The translations under genes were made by a program, and so were the position numbers. A DNA stretch of 64,000 nucleotides from Paenibacillus baekrokdamisoli (lineage in GTDB: Bacteria > Bacillota > Bacilli > Paenibacillales > Paenibacillaceae). The stretch lies in assembly GCF_003945345.1 (NCBI RefSeq), contig NZ_AP019308.1, positions 992,001 through 1,056,000 on the forward strand, read 5' to 3'. The notes under the pieces are model-generated. The model did no database searches, had not been told where the DNA came from, and was given only the letters and a program-made list of their open reading frames with translations. Below, piece after piece: positions 34,905 through 43,803 of this stretch; the stretch's first letter is position 1, and the number at the start of each line of letters is the position of its first letter.

Positions 34905-35846
34905 ATGAGTGAAATAAAAGAGTTAATGCAGCGTTACCCCGCTTCACGCATTATTGATGTGGCCAAGGCGCTTTCGGGTGATCTTCGTCTCCGTATTCTG
35001 GAGGTGCTTGGTGAGCAGTCAATGAGTATCTCGCAGCTTGCTGTAAAGCTTGGTGTTGCTCAGCCTACTATTTCGATTAATATCCAACTGCTGGAACAGG
35101 CAGAGCTTGTCTCATCTACGCTAGGTGTGAATAGGGAGAAAATCTGCTCAGTAACCTGTCGGACCATTTTATTAGAGCTGCCCACAAAGTTAGGTGAAGG
35201 TTTACATAAGCTGGAAGAGATCCATATGCCTATCGGGATGTATTCATCTAGTTCTGTAGGGCCGCCCTGCGGAATGGTGAACCGGGAAGGGCTCGCAATC
35301 GGATGTGTGGATGATCCAAGGGTCTTTTATATGCCTGAACGAACGGAAGCGTCTCTATTGTGGTTTGGTGGATCTGGCTACGTAGAGTACTATTTTGCTA
35401 ATCCAGTCCCGCCAGGTGTCTTGTTCGATGAGCTTCGTTTCTGTGCAGAGCTCTGCTCGGAGGCGCCAGGCTTTCATCAAGAATGGCCGTCGGATATTGT
35501 GTTATTCATTAACGATTGCCGGGTTGGTCAGCTCTCATGTCCTTCTGATTTTGGAGATCGGAAGGGGAAGCTGACTTCCTCCAAATGGACTGGCGGGACC
35601 GAATATGGACTGCAAACGACCTGGCGAGTGACGTCAAATGGCAGTTATGTCAATGAGGAGAGACAGTCGGATCTCTCTCTAGCTGATTTGAATTTACAGT
35701 ACAATAAACCGATCCGCATTCGTATTGAAGTTCCAGTCGATGCCGTTCATTGTAATGGTATGAATCTGTTTGGCTCCTCATTCGGCGATTATCCGCATGA
35801 TCTAATTCTATCCTTCTTTCAAATTCATGACGCTCACGATAACTAA
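34905..35846 (+). CDS. ArsR-like winged-helix regulator with a large C-terminal domain
   Basis: A 313-residue protein. Residues ~10-105 are an ArsR-type winged helix (LRLRILEVLGEQSMSISQLA, KLGVAQPTISINIQLLEQAE). The remaining ~200 residues form a beta-rich domain (LLWFGGSGYVEYYFANPVPP, DIVLFINDCRVGQLSCP, PIRIRIEVPVDAVHCNGMNL) unlike the metal site of small ArsR proteins. Ordinary ArsR proteins are about 100 residues. The C-terminal domain resembles a sugar or ligand-binding jelly roll, but I cannot name it. It is monocistronic with its own terminator. Confidence 0.75.
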   Translation: MSEIKELMQRYPASRIIDVAKALSGDLRLRILEVLGEQSMSISQLAVKLGVAQPTISINIQLLEQAELVSSTLGVNREKICSVTCRTILLELPTKLGEGLHKLEEIHMPIGMYSSSSVGPPCGMVNREGLAIGCVDDPRVFYMPERTEASLLWFGGSGYVEYYFANPVPPGVLFDELRFCAELCSEAPGFHQEWPSDIVLFINDCRVGQLSCPSDFGDRKGKLTSSKWTGGTEYGLQTTWRVTSNGSYVNEERQSDLSLADLNLQYNKPIRIRIEVPVDAVHCNGMNLFGSSFGDYPHDLILSFFQIHDAHDN

Positions 35847-35856
35847 TTGAAGGAGT

Positions 35857-35897
35857 AGGCACTTCTGCAGAATAAGCTGCGGAGGTGCCTTTTTTTG
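35857..35897 (+). terminator. Terminator after the ArsR-like gene
   Basis: AGGCACTTCTGCAG pairs with GCTGCGGAGGTGCCT around AATAA, followed by seven Ts. Confidence 0.85.
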
Positions 35898-35951
35898 GTT
35901 TATCGTGACCTCCACAAAGTAATAGCATTACTCTATGGATTCGGTACAAGT

Positions 35952-36323
35952 CTACTCGTTTGAAGGGGTGATGACTTTTATATATTCGTCTTCACTGATT
36001 TTTACAGCTATAGCTTCTTTGGTATCCATGCCAATTATGGAATAGAGTTTGGAACCCTTTGCGAATGTGGTTGAAAAATTATTCGGGGTTTCTGCAATTT
36101 CATTCATTGACTGGGTAGTGATCTCTCCAATTTCCTTGTCAACGTTCGTAATTTTTGTTTGTGTGATCCTGTAAATTCGGTCATTCCATTTCACTAAAGG
36201 ATAAGGAATGGATGCTTCAAAAACGGTTTCTTCTTTCCCACTAGGCTGAATATCTCGTTCCACTACATGATGTGAACAGCCACATATCAAAATTGCCATG
36301 CCGAGGATAATTAACTTTTTCAC
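35952..36323 (-). CDS. Small predicted lipoprotein, hypothetical
   Basis: A 123-residue protein with a lipoprotein signal MKKLIILGMAILICGCSHH (lipobox ICGC, acylated Cys 16). The mature part is a short beta-rich domain (PYPLVKWNDRIYRITQTKIT, KGSKLYSIIGMDTKEAIAVK) that resembles small Paenibacillus lipoproteins, with no family I can name. It is convergent with the ArsR-like gene and its ATG follows GGAGGCGAT. Confidence 0.75.
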   Translation of the reverse strand: MKKLIILGMAILICGCSHHVVERDIQPSGKEETVFEASIPYPLVKWNDRIYRITQTKITNVDKEIGEITTQSMNEIAETPNNFSTTFAKGSKLYSIIGMDTKEAIAVKISEDEYIKVITPSNE

Positions 36324-37105
36324 AGAACATCGCCTCCATACTCTATACGTTAGTAAGGATTGAAATGTTTTCCTTTACTATAGGTACAGGATTGCTGTCT
36401 TCCTAGAATGTCTGTACAGGACTTTCATGACAGAGCGAGGATAATCTACTATAAAATGCTTCTTGAAATGAAACGAAATGCTGCAAAACGGGTGTATTCA
36501 CGGTCATAAGGCCATGAATATGCCCGTTTTGTTTAGAAGGAGGTGGGTGTATGTGCGCATAGATGTAGGTCAGTAGTAACGAATCGTATTTTAGAGGGTC
36601 ATGTCTGCAAAGCAGTCGATTGAAGTTTCCTATATATGCCATGCGGCCCAGATGAGAAACTTGTCCGTCTTAAGACCCTTAAAATCTATTAAGACAAGAA
36701 AGGTGATCGGCTTAATTAGTATCCATATTGAACGGTATTAACATGCATAAATGCTAGCAGTAAGTAGGCGGGACAATGATTATTAATTGTAAGTAAAGTG
36801 TAAGACTTTTGATAGAACAAAACCCGGGTGAAAGTTTAGAATAGCAGCTCTATTTATCGCATTATTTATGCCAAAACCTATTATTAAATGTTATAAAATG
36901 GATGCATTTATTAAGAATTATTTATTTTTCATAGGGAATATAGCATATTAGCTGTTTTGGAAAATAAACACAGACACCTACTTGAAAATATTACCTTCTT
37001 CCCTCATAACCCACCCATCAGGTGTGACATAATCTAATCGAGCTTAAAGTGAGGCTGCTTTACTGGGACTTTCTCACAGACCCAGGATAGGAGGAGGTCA
37101 AACAA
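36324..37105 (+). other. Long AT-rich region upstream of the exopolysaccharide operon
   Basis: No supported gene in 780 bases. A hairpin with arms AAAACGGGTGTATTCACGG/CCATGAATATGCCCGTTTT lies at 36484-36530. A second, GTCTTAA/TTAAGAC, lies at 36668-36694. A weak promoter TTGAAA-N17-CATAAC is at 36982-37010, and GGAGGAGG precedes the first operon gene. Regulators of biofilm genes could bind here, but no site is recognisable. Confidence 0.5.
36484..36530. terminator. Hairpin upstream of the exopolysaccharide operon
   Basis: A near-perfect 17- to 19-base-pair stem ending in CCCGTTTTGTTT on the plus strand. No plus-strand gene precedes it directly, so it may end a leader or untranslated RNA, or protect the operon from read-through. 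Confidence 0.45.
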
Positions 37106-37897
37106 GTGATCGACATTCATTGTCATCTGCTGCCTGGTTTGGATGATGGGCCAGTTGATATGCAGCATGCTATCCTGCTGGCGCGGAGCGCTGTTCGCGA
37201 TGGTGTAACGACAGTCATAGCTACGCCGCACTATCGAAGAGGGGTGTTTGATACGAATGCACGGCTCATCAGACAATCTGCTGCCCAATTAAATGCAGAA
37301 TTAAAAATTCGTCATATTCCGCTACGTGTCATGACAGGCCAAGAAATTCGGGTACATGATCAATTGCTCGAGGAGCTTGAAGCAGGTAGGCTATTGCCGC
37401 TTGGGCAGTCTTCTAATGTCCTGCTCGAGCTGCCGTCTTCACGCATACCGGAGCGATTCGAGGATCTGCTGCATGAGCTGCGAATCGCAGGATGGACACC
37501 CGTCATTGCACATCCGGAGCGTAATACGGTGATAGCAAGCGATCCAGACAAACTTGCGATATGGGTAAATGAAGGGGCGTTGTGCCAGTTGACTTCACAT
37601 TCCTTGACTGGCCGTTTCGGCAACAAGGTGAAAGCTGCTGCTTGGGAGCTGTGCAGACGGAATCTGATCCACTTCATCGCATCCGATGCCCATAATGAAA
37701 CCAGTCGTCCGTGTGAATTGAAAATGGCTTATGAGCTGGTTTCCTGCAAGCTCGGCTCGACACAAGCTGACTATTATATGCGTAATGCACGTTCGATTTC
37801 TCACAATATGCCCATTGTTCGGAAGCCGACCCAGCCGCGCAGAAGGGCACTTCGGTTTTTTGCAGGATGGTCATTGTTCAAAGGTAACAACGTATGA
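37106..37897 (+). CDS. CpsB/CapC-type tyrosine-protein phosphatase (PHP domain, YwqE-like)
   Basis: A 263-residue PHP-domain phosphatase with metal-binding motifs: IDIHCHLLPGLDDGP (HxH), ATPHYRRGVF, VIAHPERN and FIASDAHNETSRP (DAH). It removes phosphate from the tyrosine cluster of the capsule kinase encoded two genes later. GTG start behind GGAGGAGG. It is the first gene of the exopolysaccharide locus. Confidence 0.92.
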   Translation: MIDIHCHLLPGLDDGPVDMQHAILLARSAVRDGVTTVIATPHYRRGVFDTNARLIRQSAAQLNAELKIRHIPLRVMTGQEIRVHDQLLEELEAGRLLPLGQSSNVLLELPSSRIPERFEDLLHELRIAGWTPVIAHPERNTVIASDPDKLAIWVNEGALCQLTSHSLTGRFGNKVKAAAWELCRRNLIHFIASDAHNETSRPCELKMAYELVSCKLGSTQADYYMRNARSISHNMPIVRKPTQPRRRALRFFAGWSLFKGNNV

Positions 37898-37962
37898 GGT
37901 ACACCGTTACAGAAGGTATCAGCCGTTTCTATTGAAACCTAAATGTGGAGGAGATGATCGAA

Positions 37963-38721
37963 TTGAGTATGGAACTGGATTTGAAACACTACCTGGCAAT
38001 TATACGCAAGAGAATCTGGATCGTCATCGCCGTCATTGTTTTAGGTACGTCCGCAGCTGGAGTCATTAGTTATATGTATTTACAGCCTATCTATCAGGCC
38101 TATACGAAGCTCATTGTTAACTCCGCCAATGACAAGCCTGGCATGCTTCAGCTGGATTTGAATTCAATTAACACCAATATCAGCCTGATCAATACCTATA
38201 AGGAGATCATTCGTACACCAGCTATTATGGATCAGGTTGTTCAACAGCATCCGGAATACGATGTTACGACTGATGAGCTGATGCGTAACATCAGCTTCAG
38301 CTCCGTAAACGGAACCCAGGTTGTTACGCTAGCTTACCCAAGCACCAATTATAAGGCTGCTGCCAAGATCGTGAACTCGATCTCAGAGGTTTTTCAAGCA
38401 CAAATTCCTAAAATCATGAAGGTTGATAACGTATATCTGCTTCATATGGCCAATGAGAACAAAATTCCAGCACCGATCAAACCGAACAAGAAGCTGAATA
38501 TCACGCTTAGCTTTATGATCTCCATGCTGCTTGGTATCGGACTCGTGCTGCTGCTCGATTATTTTGATGACACGATCAAGTCAGAGGTAGATGTAGAGAG
38601 ATATCTTGGCCTGCCAACGCTGGTCCAAGTTCCTTCTATCAGGCAAGGTGATCTGCTAAACAATCGCAAACCAGCACCCATTCCTAAGAAAGCAGGTGAA
38701 GCCTCGCGTGCAGCAAACTAA
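37963..38721 (+). CDS. Polysaccharide chain-length determinant/kinase activator (Wzz, CapA/EpsA-like)
   Basis: A 252-residue Wzz-family protein with two membrane helices (IWIVIAVIVLGTSAAGVISY near residue 17-36 and LSFMISMLLGIGLVLLLDYF near 186-205). The extracellular domain and the Pro-rich second-helix region (PIKPNKKLN) are typical. Its cytoplasmic tail activates the next gene's kinase. Start TTG 37963 is nine bases after GGAGGAG; the GTG at 37945 lies before that site. The 3' end overlaps the kinase gene by 26 bases. Confidence 0.9.
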   Translation: MSMELDLKHYLAIIRKRIWIVIAVIVLGTSAAGVISYMYLQPIYQAYTKLIVNSANDKPGMLQLDLNSINTNISLINTYKEIIRTPAIMDQVVQQHPEYDVTTDELMRNISFSSVNGTQVVTLAYPSTNYKAAAKIVNSISEVFQAQIPKIMKVDNVYLLHMANENKIPAPIKPNKKLNITLSFMISMLLGIGLVLLLDYFDDTIKSEVDVERYLGLPTLVQVPSIRQGDLLNNRKPAPIPKKAGEASRAAN

Positions 38722-39385
38722 ACCGCGTTCTATTATTACGGATCTCAATCCCATGTCGCCCATATCAGAATCGTATCGAACACTGAGAACCAATTTGCAA
38801 TACGCCGAAGTAGACCGTACCTTGCAGCTGCTCATGGTGACCTCGGCCAATCCGCGAGAAGGGAAGACGACGACGATCAATAATCTGGCTGTTGCTTATG
38901 CACAAGCCGAGAAGTCGGTGCTCCTGATGGATGCGGATCTTCGCAAGCCAACGGCTCATCAAACCTTCCAACTGTCGAATCGCTGCGGCTTGACTCATGT
39001 CCTGACGGGACAAGCTGCGACAAGTGAGGCGATCAAAGATACCTCAATCAAGCATTTACGAGTTATGCCATCCGGGTCTGTACCACCGAATCCATCGGAG
39101 CTGCTTGGTTCACGCAAAATGGATATGCTGCTTGATGAGCTTCGCGGCAAGTTTGATCTTATTCTCATTGACACGCCGCCTGTACTTGCTGTGAGTGATG
39201 CCCAAATCATGGCCTCTCGCTGTGATGGCGTTCTCTTAGTTGTTAATGCACGAAGTGTGAAAAGACAGCAAGCGGTGAAGGCTCGGGATGCGCTGCAATT
39301 CGTACATGCCCGTATCGTCGGTGTTGCGCTGAATCAGACGTCAACGAAAGAAATGAGCTCTTATTACACCTATATTCAAGCTTAA
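38696..39385 (+). CDS. CpsD/CapB-type bacterial tyrosine kinase (EpsB/YwqD-like)
   Basis: A 229-residue BY-kinase: Walker A SANPREGKTTTINN, Walker A' LLMDADLRKPTAH and Walker B LILIDTPP. It ends in a short tyrosine cluster (SSYYTYIQA, three Tyr), the autophosphorylation site, smaller than in many relatives. It controls polymerisation and export through Wzz. Start is GTG 38696, or GTG 38708, inside the previous gene. Confidence 0.92.
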   Translation: MKPRVQQTKPRSIITDLNPMSPISESYRTLRTNLQYAEVDRTLQLLMVTSANPREGKTTTINNLAVAYAQAEKSVLLMDADLRKPTAHQTFQLSNRCGLTHVLTGQAATSEAIKDTSIKHLRVMPSGSVPPNPSELLGSRKMDMLLDELRGKFDLILIDTPPVLAVSDAQIMASRCDGVLLVVNARSVKRQQAVKARDALQFVHARIVGVALNQTSTKEMSSYYTYIQA

Positions 39386-39414
39386 TCAATTATTTCATGG
39401 AGGTTGGTACCATC

Positions 39415-41238
39415 ATGTTCGCAGCTTATCGAACGCATTTATTAATTGTGCTTGATCTATCCGCCGTCGTGCTCAGCTTGGCCGTATCCTTCTGGATGCA
39501 GACGAGTAATCCATGGGTAGAGCCTCAAACCGGGGTATGGCTGCTGTATACGTTCATTGCTGGCGCAGTCGGTATAGCATGCATCATACGGATGAAGCTT
39601 CACCGCCGCATTTGGCAGTATGCCGGTGTTAGTGAAATGCTCGCTATCCTAATTGCCGCATTCTGGACGGGTCTTATTCCATTCCTTGCAGTGAACCTCA
39701 TTTTTGGCTGGGATGTACCGAAGCTGATCCTGCTGCATCATTGGACAGGCATGGTGTTCATGATGGCGGGTCCAAGGCTGCTATGGCGGGCATTCTGTGA
39801 TTACTTTGGAACAAATCGGCGCAAAGGCGGCCATCGAGCATTGATCATCGGTGCTGGCAGCTGCGGAACGCTCATTGTTAAAGAGCTGCTGCAGAATAAC
39901 ATTGTGAAGACGGCACCAGTCGGTTTCATTGATGATGACCCTTACAAACAGCGATTGTCCATCTATGGTATTCCGGTCTTTGGCGGGCGAAGTGAGATCG
40001 CAAGGATTACAGCTGCGGAGAGAATTGATGAGATTATCATCGCAATGCCATCGGTATCCAAGTCCCAAATATCGGCGATCATCAATATTTGCAAATCAAC
40101 AAAGGCGCGCTTGAAGATTGTTCCTGATCTGCATGGCATGATTCAAGGGCATGGAGCAGTCGGCCGCGTTAGAGATGTATCCGTGGAGGATCTGCTCGGT
40201 CGTGATCCGATTCGGACTGATCTCGATCATATTGCGAATTACGTTGAAGGAAAAACGGTGCTTGTAACAGGTGCGGGCGGCTCCATTGGATCTGAGCTTT
40301 GTCGTCAAATCGCGCCCTTTCGTCCAGCGAAGCTGCTGCTGCTCGGTCATGGTGAGAACAGCATCTATTCGATCGAGATGGAGCTGCTGGGTACTTTTCC
40401 AGAGCTCAAGATTGAGACCGTTATGGCAGATGTTCAGGATCGAAGGCGGATCGAAGAGGTATTTACTGCATTCCGTCCGCAGGTTGTATTCCACGCCGCA
40501 GCCCATAAGCATGTTCCTCTTATGGAGCGGAACCCGTCGGAAGCGATCAAGAACAACGTATTTGGAACGAAGAACGTAGCCGAATGTGCGGATCAGTTCG
40601 GAGCCGAGCGGTTTGTCTTCATCTCCACCGATAAGGCAGTTAATCCCACCAGCATTATGGGAACAACGAAGCGGATCGCAGAGATGTTCATTCAGAGCTT
40701 GGATAAACATAGTGCAACCAAATACGTAGCCGTGAGATTCGGAAATGTACTAGGGAGCCGTGGGAGTGTCATACCGCGGTTCAAGGATCAGATCTCAAAG
40801 GGAGGGCCCGTTACGGTTACCCATCCCGAGATGGTTCGTTACTTTATGACTATTCCTGAGGCGGTACAGCTCGTCATTCAGGCTGGAGCCTTCGCCAAGG
40901 GCGGCGAAATCTTCATTCTGGATATGGGCAAGCCAGTGAAAATCTATGATCTTGCTGTTGACTTGATCCGGTTGTCTGGCTACGAGCCGCATATCGATAT
41001 GGATATCAAATTCAGTGGTATTCGTGAAGGGGAGAAGCTCTATGAGGAGCTGCTAACGAACGAGGAAGGATTGTCGTCGACGATGCATGATCGGATTTTC
41101 ATTGGCAAGCCGATGCAAATTAACCGTACAGAGCTTGAATTTGAAATCCGTAAGCTGGAACAGGTGCTTGGACAGTGTCCATCCGAGATTCGTGCGGTGC
41201 TGAAGCATCTTGTACCTAGCTACAGCAATGTTTCCTAG
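39415..41238 (+). CDS. CapD/EpsC-type UDP-GlcNAc 4,6-dehydratase (membrane)
   Basis: A 607-residue protein. Residues ~1-120 hold four helices, then a CoA-binding-like Rossmann region (ALIIGAGSCGTLIVKELLQ), then an SDR domain (VLVTGAGGSIGSELCRQI). The catalytic Met-Lys variant of PglF/WbpM dehydratases is visible in STDKAVNPTSIMGTTKRIAE. It makes a UDP-4-keto-6-deoxy sugar. ATG 39415 follows TGGAGG. With the aminotransferase and acetyltransferase at 50.2-52.1 kb it completes a bacillosamine-type pathway. Confidence 0.93.
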   Translation: MFAAYRTHLLIVLDLSAVVLSLAVSFWMQTSNPWVEPQTGVWLLYTFIAGAVGIACIIRMKLHRRIWQYAGVSEMLAILIAAFWTGLIPFLAVNLIFGWDVPKLILLHHWTGMVFMMAGPRLLWRAFCDYFGTNRRKGGHRALIIGAGSCGTLIVKELLQNNIVKTAPVGFIDDDPYKQRLSIYGIPVFGGRSEIARITAAERIDEIIIAMPSVSKSQISAIINICKSTKARLKIVPDLHGMIQGHGAVGRVRDVSVEDLLGRDPIRTDLDHIANYVEGKTVLVTGAGGSIGSELCRQIAPFRPAKLLLLGHGENSIYSIEMELLGTFPELKIETVMADVQDRRRIEEVFTAFRPQVVFHAAAHKHVPLMERNPSEAIKNNVFGTKNVAECADQFGAERFVFISTDKAVNPTSIMGTTKRIAEMFIQSLDKHSATKYVAVRFGNVLGSRGSVIPRFKDQISKGGPVTVTHPEMVRYFMTIPEAVQLVIQAGAFAKGGEIFILDMGKPVKIYDLAVDLIRLSGYEPHIDMDIKFSGIREGEKLYEELLTNEEGLSSTMHDRIFIGKPMQINRTELEFEIRKLEQVLGQCPSEIRAVLKHLVPSYSNVS

Positions 41239-41263
41239 ATGATGGTTATGAGGTGCGTTAGTA

Positions 41264-42667
41264 ATGGCAAAGGTTGAAACGACTCCGGTCGTGGAGAGAG
41301 GCTCCTCCATAACAAAACGGCTTGCCAGAGGAGGCAGCATCAGCTTTCTTATTAATTCAACGGGCATGGGCTTGGCGCTTGTCATGCAGGTGATGCTTGC
41401 CCGAATGCTCGGCGCAGCAGCTTATGGTACCTATGCATTCGTCTCGACAATAGTCACCTTTCTCGTATTCCCGACAAAGCTAGGCTATGACATTTCGATC
41501 GTTCGTCTCGTTGCATCATTCAAAGCTAAGGACGATTGGTCATCAATCAAAGGACTGCTTCATCGGGCTAATCAATTCGCACTTATCTTATCGTCAGTCG
41601 TAACGCTTGGAGGACTTGCCGTTATCTTGTTCAAAGCGGATAGCCTCTCGAATGAGCAGCTTGTTACATACATTGCAGGGCTGGTAACCATTCCCTTGCT
41701 GACACTTGCAACGCTTAGACAAAGTGCACTCCAAGCATTGAAGGATGTCTTATATGCGCAGATGCCGGAGAAGATTGGTCGTCCTATTATAACGATGGGC
41801 TTGCTGCTTCTCTGCAGCACCGCGATTGGTAAACCTGCTGGAGCGGGTCTTGCTATGATCTGCTTCGCAGCTGCAATTGGAGTGAGCTGGATCATCGGAG
41901 CAGTTGTACTTCGCAAGCGCACGGGTCCACAGCTGCTGGCGGTTCAGCCTAAGTATGAGACCAAATCATGGACGTCACTTTCGATCTCGCTCATGGTCAA
42001 CGCGGGCATGTATCTGATTCTAGGTCAGCTTGGCGTTCTGATGATGGGGCTGATGCACTCCGAGACGGATTCAGGTTTATTCTCCGCAGCGATAAGACTT
42101 GCGACGCTTGTGTCCTTCGGCGTGACGGCGGTTAATATGACAGCTGCGCCGATGCTATCAGAGCTGTATGCGACGAATAATCGGAAGCAGCTGCAGCATG
42201 TCTGCACCACTTCAGGCAGAGCCGGCTTTGCCTTTGCTGCCGTTTCGTTCGCAGTCTTCGCAATAGGCGGCAAGCCATTGCTTGGCTTGTTTGGTCCCGA
42301 GTTCGTCGCTTCCCATAAGCCGATGCTGTTGATGGCAGCTGGTCAGCTTTTCAATGCCTATTGCGGACAGAACGGGATGATGACAACGATGACTGGCCAT
42401 CAGAATGCGTTAACCAAGGCGCTTTCGGTGGCAACGGTTCTGAATGTTGGATTGAATTTTGCGCTGATCCCTGGCTTAGGCTCAATGGGAGCAGCGATTG
42501 CAGCAACAACAGCAGCCTTTTGCTGGAATGCAGCAATGGTGATATTCGTTTATCGCAAAATGGGGATTTTGACAGCAGCTTGGCTGCCTTCATTCATTTG
42601 GAATAAATTACTTAATGCTCAGCATGCGAAACACGGCGACCTGCCGCAAATGGAAAGGAGGGGCTAA
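41264..42667 (+). CDS. Oligosaccharide flippase (Wzx/MATE-like, EpsK-like)
   Basis: A 467-residue polytopic membrane protein with about 12 helices of the PST/MVF flippase family (GGSISFLINSTGMGLALVMQ, MLARMLGAAAYGTYAFVSTI, GLFGPEFVASHKPMLLMAAG, LNFALIPGLGSMGAAIA). It moves the undecaprenyl-linked repeat unit across the membrane. Downstream genes of the locus follow closely. Confidence 0.9.
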   Translation: MAKVETTPVVERGSSITKRLARGGSISFLINSTGMGLALVMQVMLARMLGAAAYGTYAFVSTIVTFLVFPTKLGYDISIVRLVASFKAKDDWSSIKGLLHRANQFALILSSVVTLGGLAVILFKADSLSNEQLVTYIAGLVTIPLLTLATLRQSALQALKDVLYAQMPEKIGRPIITMGLLLLCSTAIGKPAGAGLAMICFAAAIGVSWIIGAVVLRKRTGPQLLAVQPKYETKSWTSLSISLMVNAGMYLILGQLGVLMMGLMHSETDSGLFSAAIRLATLVSFGVTAVNMTAAPMLSELYATNNRKQLQHVCTTSGRAGFAFAAVSFAVFAIGGKPLLGLFGPEFVASHKPMLLMAAGQLFNAYCGQNGMMTTMTGHQNALTKALSVATVLNVGLNFALIPGLGSMGAAIAATTAAFCWNAAMVIFVYRKMGILTAAWLPSFIWNKLLNAQHAKHGDLPQMERRG

Positions 42668-42672
42668 CGAAT

Positions 42673-43803
42673 ATGTCGCCTCACAAAATCAAAGTGCTTC
42701 ATGTAGTCGGTAAAATGCATCCAGGCGGCATTGAAACCCTGCTTATGAATGTGTACCGACAAACGGATCGCGAGAAATTCGAATTCCATTTTGCTGTGCA
42801 GACAGAAGAAAAAGCATTTTACGATGATGAGATTGAAGCGCTGGGTGGGACCATCATAAGGCAGCCTCATCCACAGCGTGGAATGCGCAAATTCAAGAAG
42901 GCATTGGAAGCAAATATGCGTAAGAACGGCCCTTATGCAGCGGTGCATAGTCATATCTTTGGTTTTAGCGGCTATGTGCTCAAGATTGCCGATGGACTTG
43001 GCGTTCCTGTACGAATAAGTCACAGCCATACCGTGCATAGCCACCGGAACAAGTCTCTCGTTCGCCGTATTTATACGCTCTACATGCAGCAGTTAATCCG
43101 TAACCACGCTACAAAAATGCTCGGCTGCTCGCGTGATGCCTGTGAATCGCTTTACGGCAAGAAATGCTGGGGGGATGATCGTGTACATGTCTTTCCAAAT
43201 GCGATCTCGCTTGAACCTTACGAGTCATTACCAGCAGATCGCGGCATGCTGCGTGTGAAGCTTGGACTTGGTGGAGGGAACGACCCGCTTTTTGTTCATA
43301 TTGGGCGGTTTGTACAGCAGAAGAATCATTCTTTTCTCATTGATCGGTTCGCAGAATATGTCGAGGCCAATCCACGAGCGAAGCTGCTGCTTGTGGGTGA
43401 TGGACCGCAGCGGCCTGAGATAGAAGCGAAGGTACAGCGCTTAGGGCTATCGCAGCGGATCGAATTTCTTGGTCTGCGCAAGGATATCCCGGAGCTGCTC
43501 GGAGCCGCGGATGGGTTCATTCTTCCGTCATTATTCGAAGGACTTGGGATCGTATTAATTGAAGCTCAAGCGGCAGGCATTCCCTGCCTAGTGTCAGAAG
43601 GAGTGCCGGAGGAAGCAGACATGCAGCTCGGATTATTCCATAAGCTGCAGCTCTCGGATGACCCTAATCTCTGGTTGAAAGGTCTGCAGCAGCTGCTTGG
43701 GACATCACCACCTGATTGGTCATCCCGGCGTGAGGCTTTGGAACAATTCGGATTCAATATGGCGAGCAGTGTTCGAAGGTTGGAGCATCTTTATGGGGGC
43801 TAA
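42673..43803 (+). CDS. Glycosyltransferase family 4-type (EpsF-like)
   Basis: A 376-residue GT-B enzyme: acceptor motif VGKMHPGGIETLLMNVYRQ, donor-site motifs FVHIGRFVQQKNHSFLI and LFEGLGIVLIEAQAAG (EX7E). It resembles B. subtilis EpsF. It adds one sugar to the repeat unit on the cytoplasmic side. It overlaps the next gene by 11 bases. Confidence 0.9.
   Translation: MSPHKIKVLHVVGKMHPGGIETLLMNVYRQTDREKFEFHFAVQTEEKAFYDDEIEALGGTIIRQPHPQRGMRKFKKALEANMRKNGPYAAVHSHIFGFSGYVLKIADGLGVPVRISHSHTVHSHRNKSLVRRIYTLYMQQLIRNHATKMLGCSRDACESLYGKKCWGDDRVHVFPNAISLEPYESLPADRGMLRVKLGLGGGNDPLFVHIGRFVQQKNHSFLIDRFAEYVEANPRAKLLLVGDGPQRPEIEAKVQRLGLSQRIEFLGLRKDIPELLGAADGFILPSLFEGLGIVLIEAQAAGIPCLVSEGVPEEADMQLGLFHKLQLSDDPNLWLKGLQQLLGTSPPDWSSRREALEQFGFNMASSVRRLEHLYGG

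Noticed and set aside
36403..36642. Minus-strand ORF of 79 codons upstream of the exopolysaccharide operon
   Set aside because: It overlaps a hairpin, lacks a ribosome binding site and has unlikely composition.
36780..36870. Stretch with AAACCCGGGTGAAAG considered as a possible c-di-GMP riboswitch
   Set aside because: The conserved GEMM core and its paired stems are not present.
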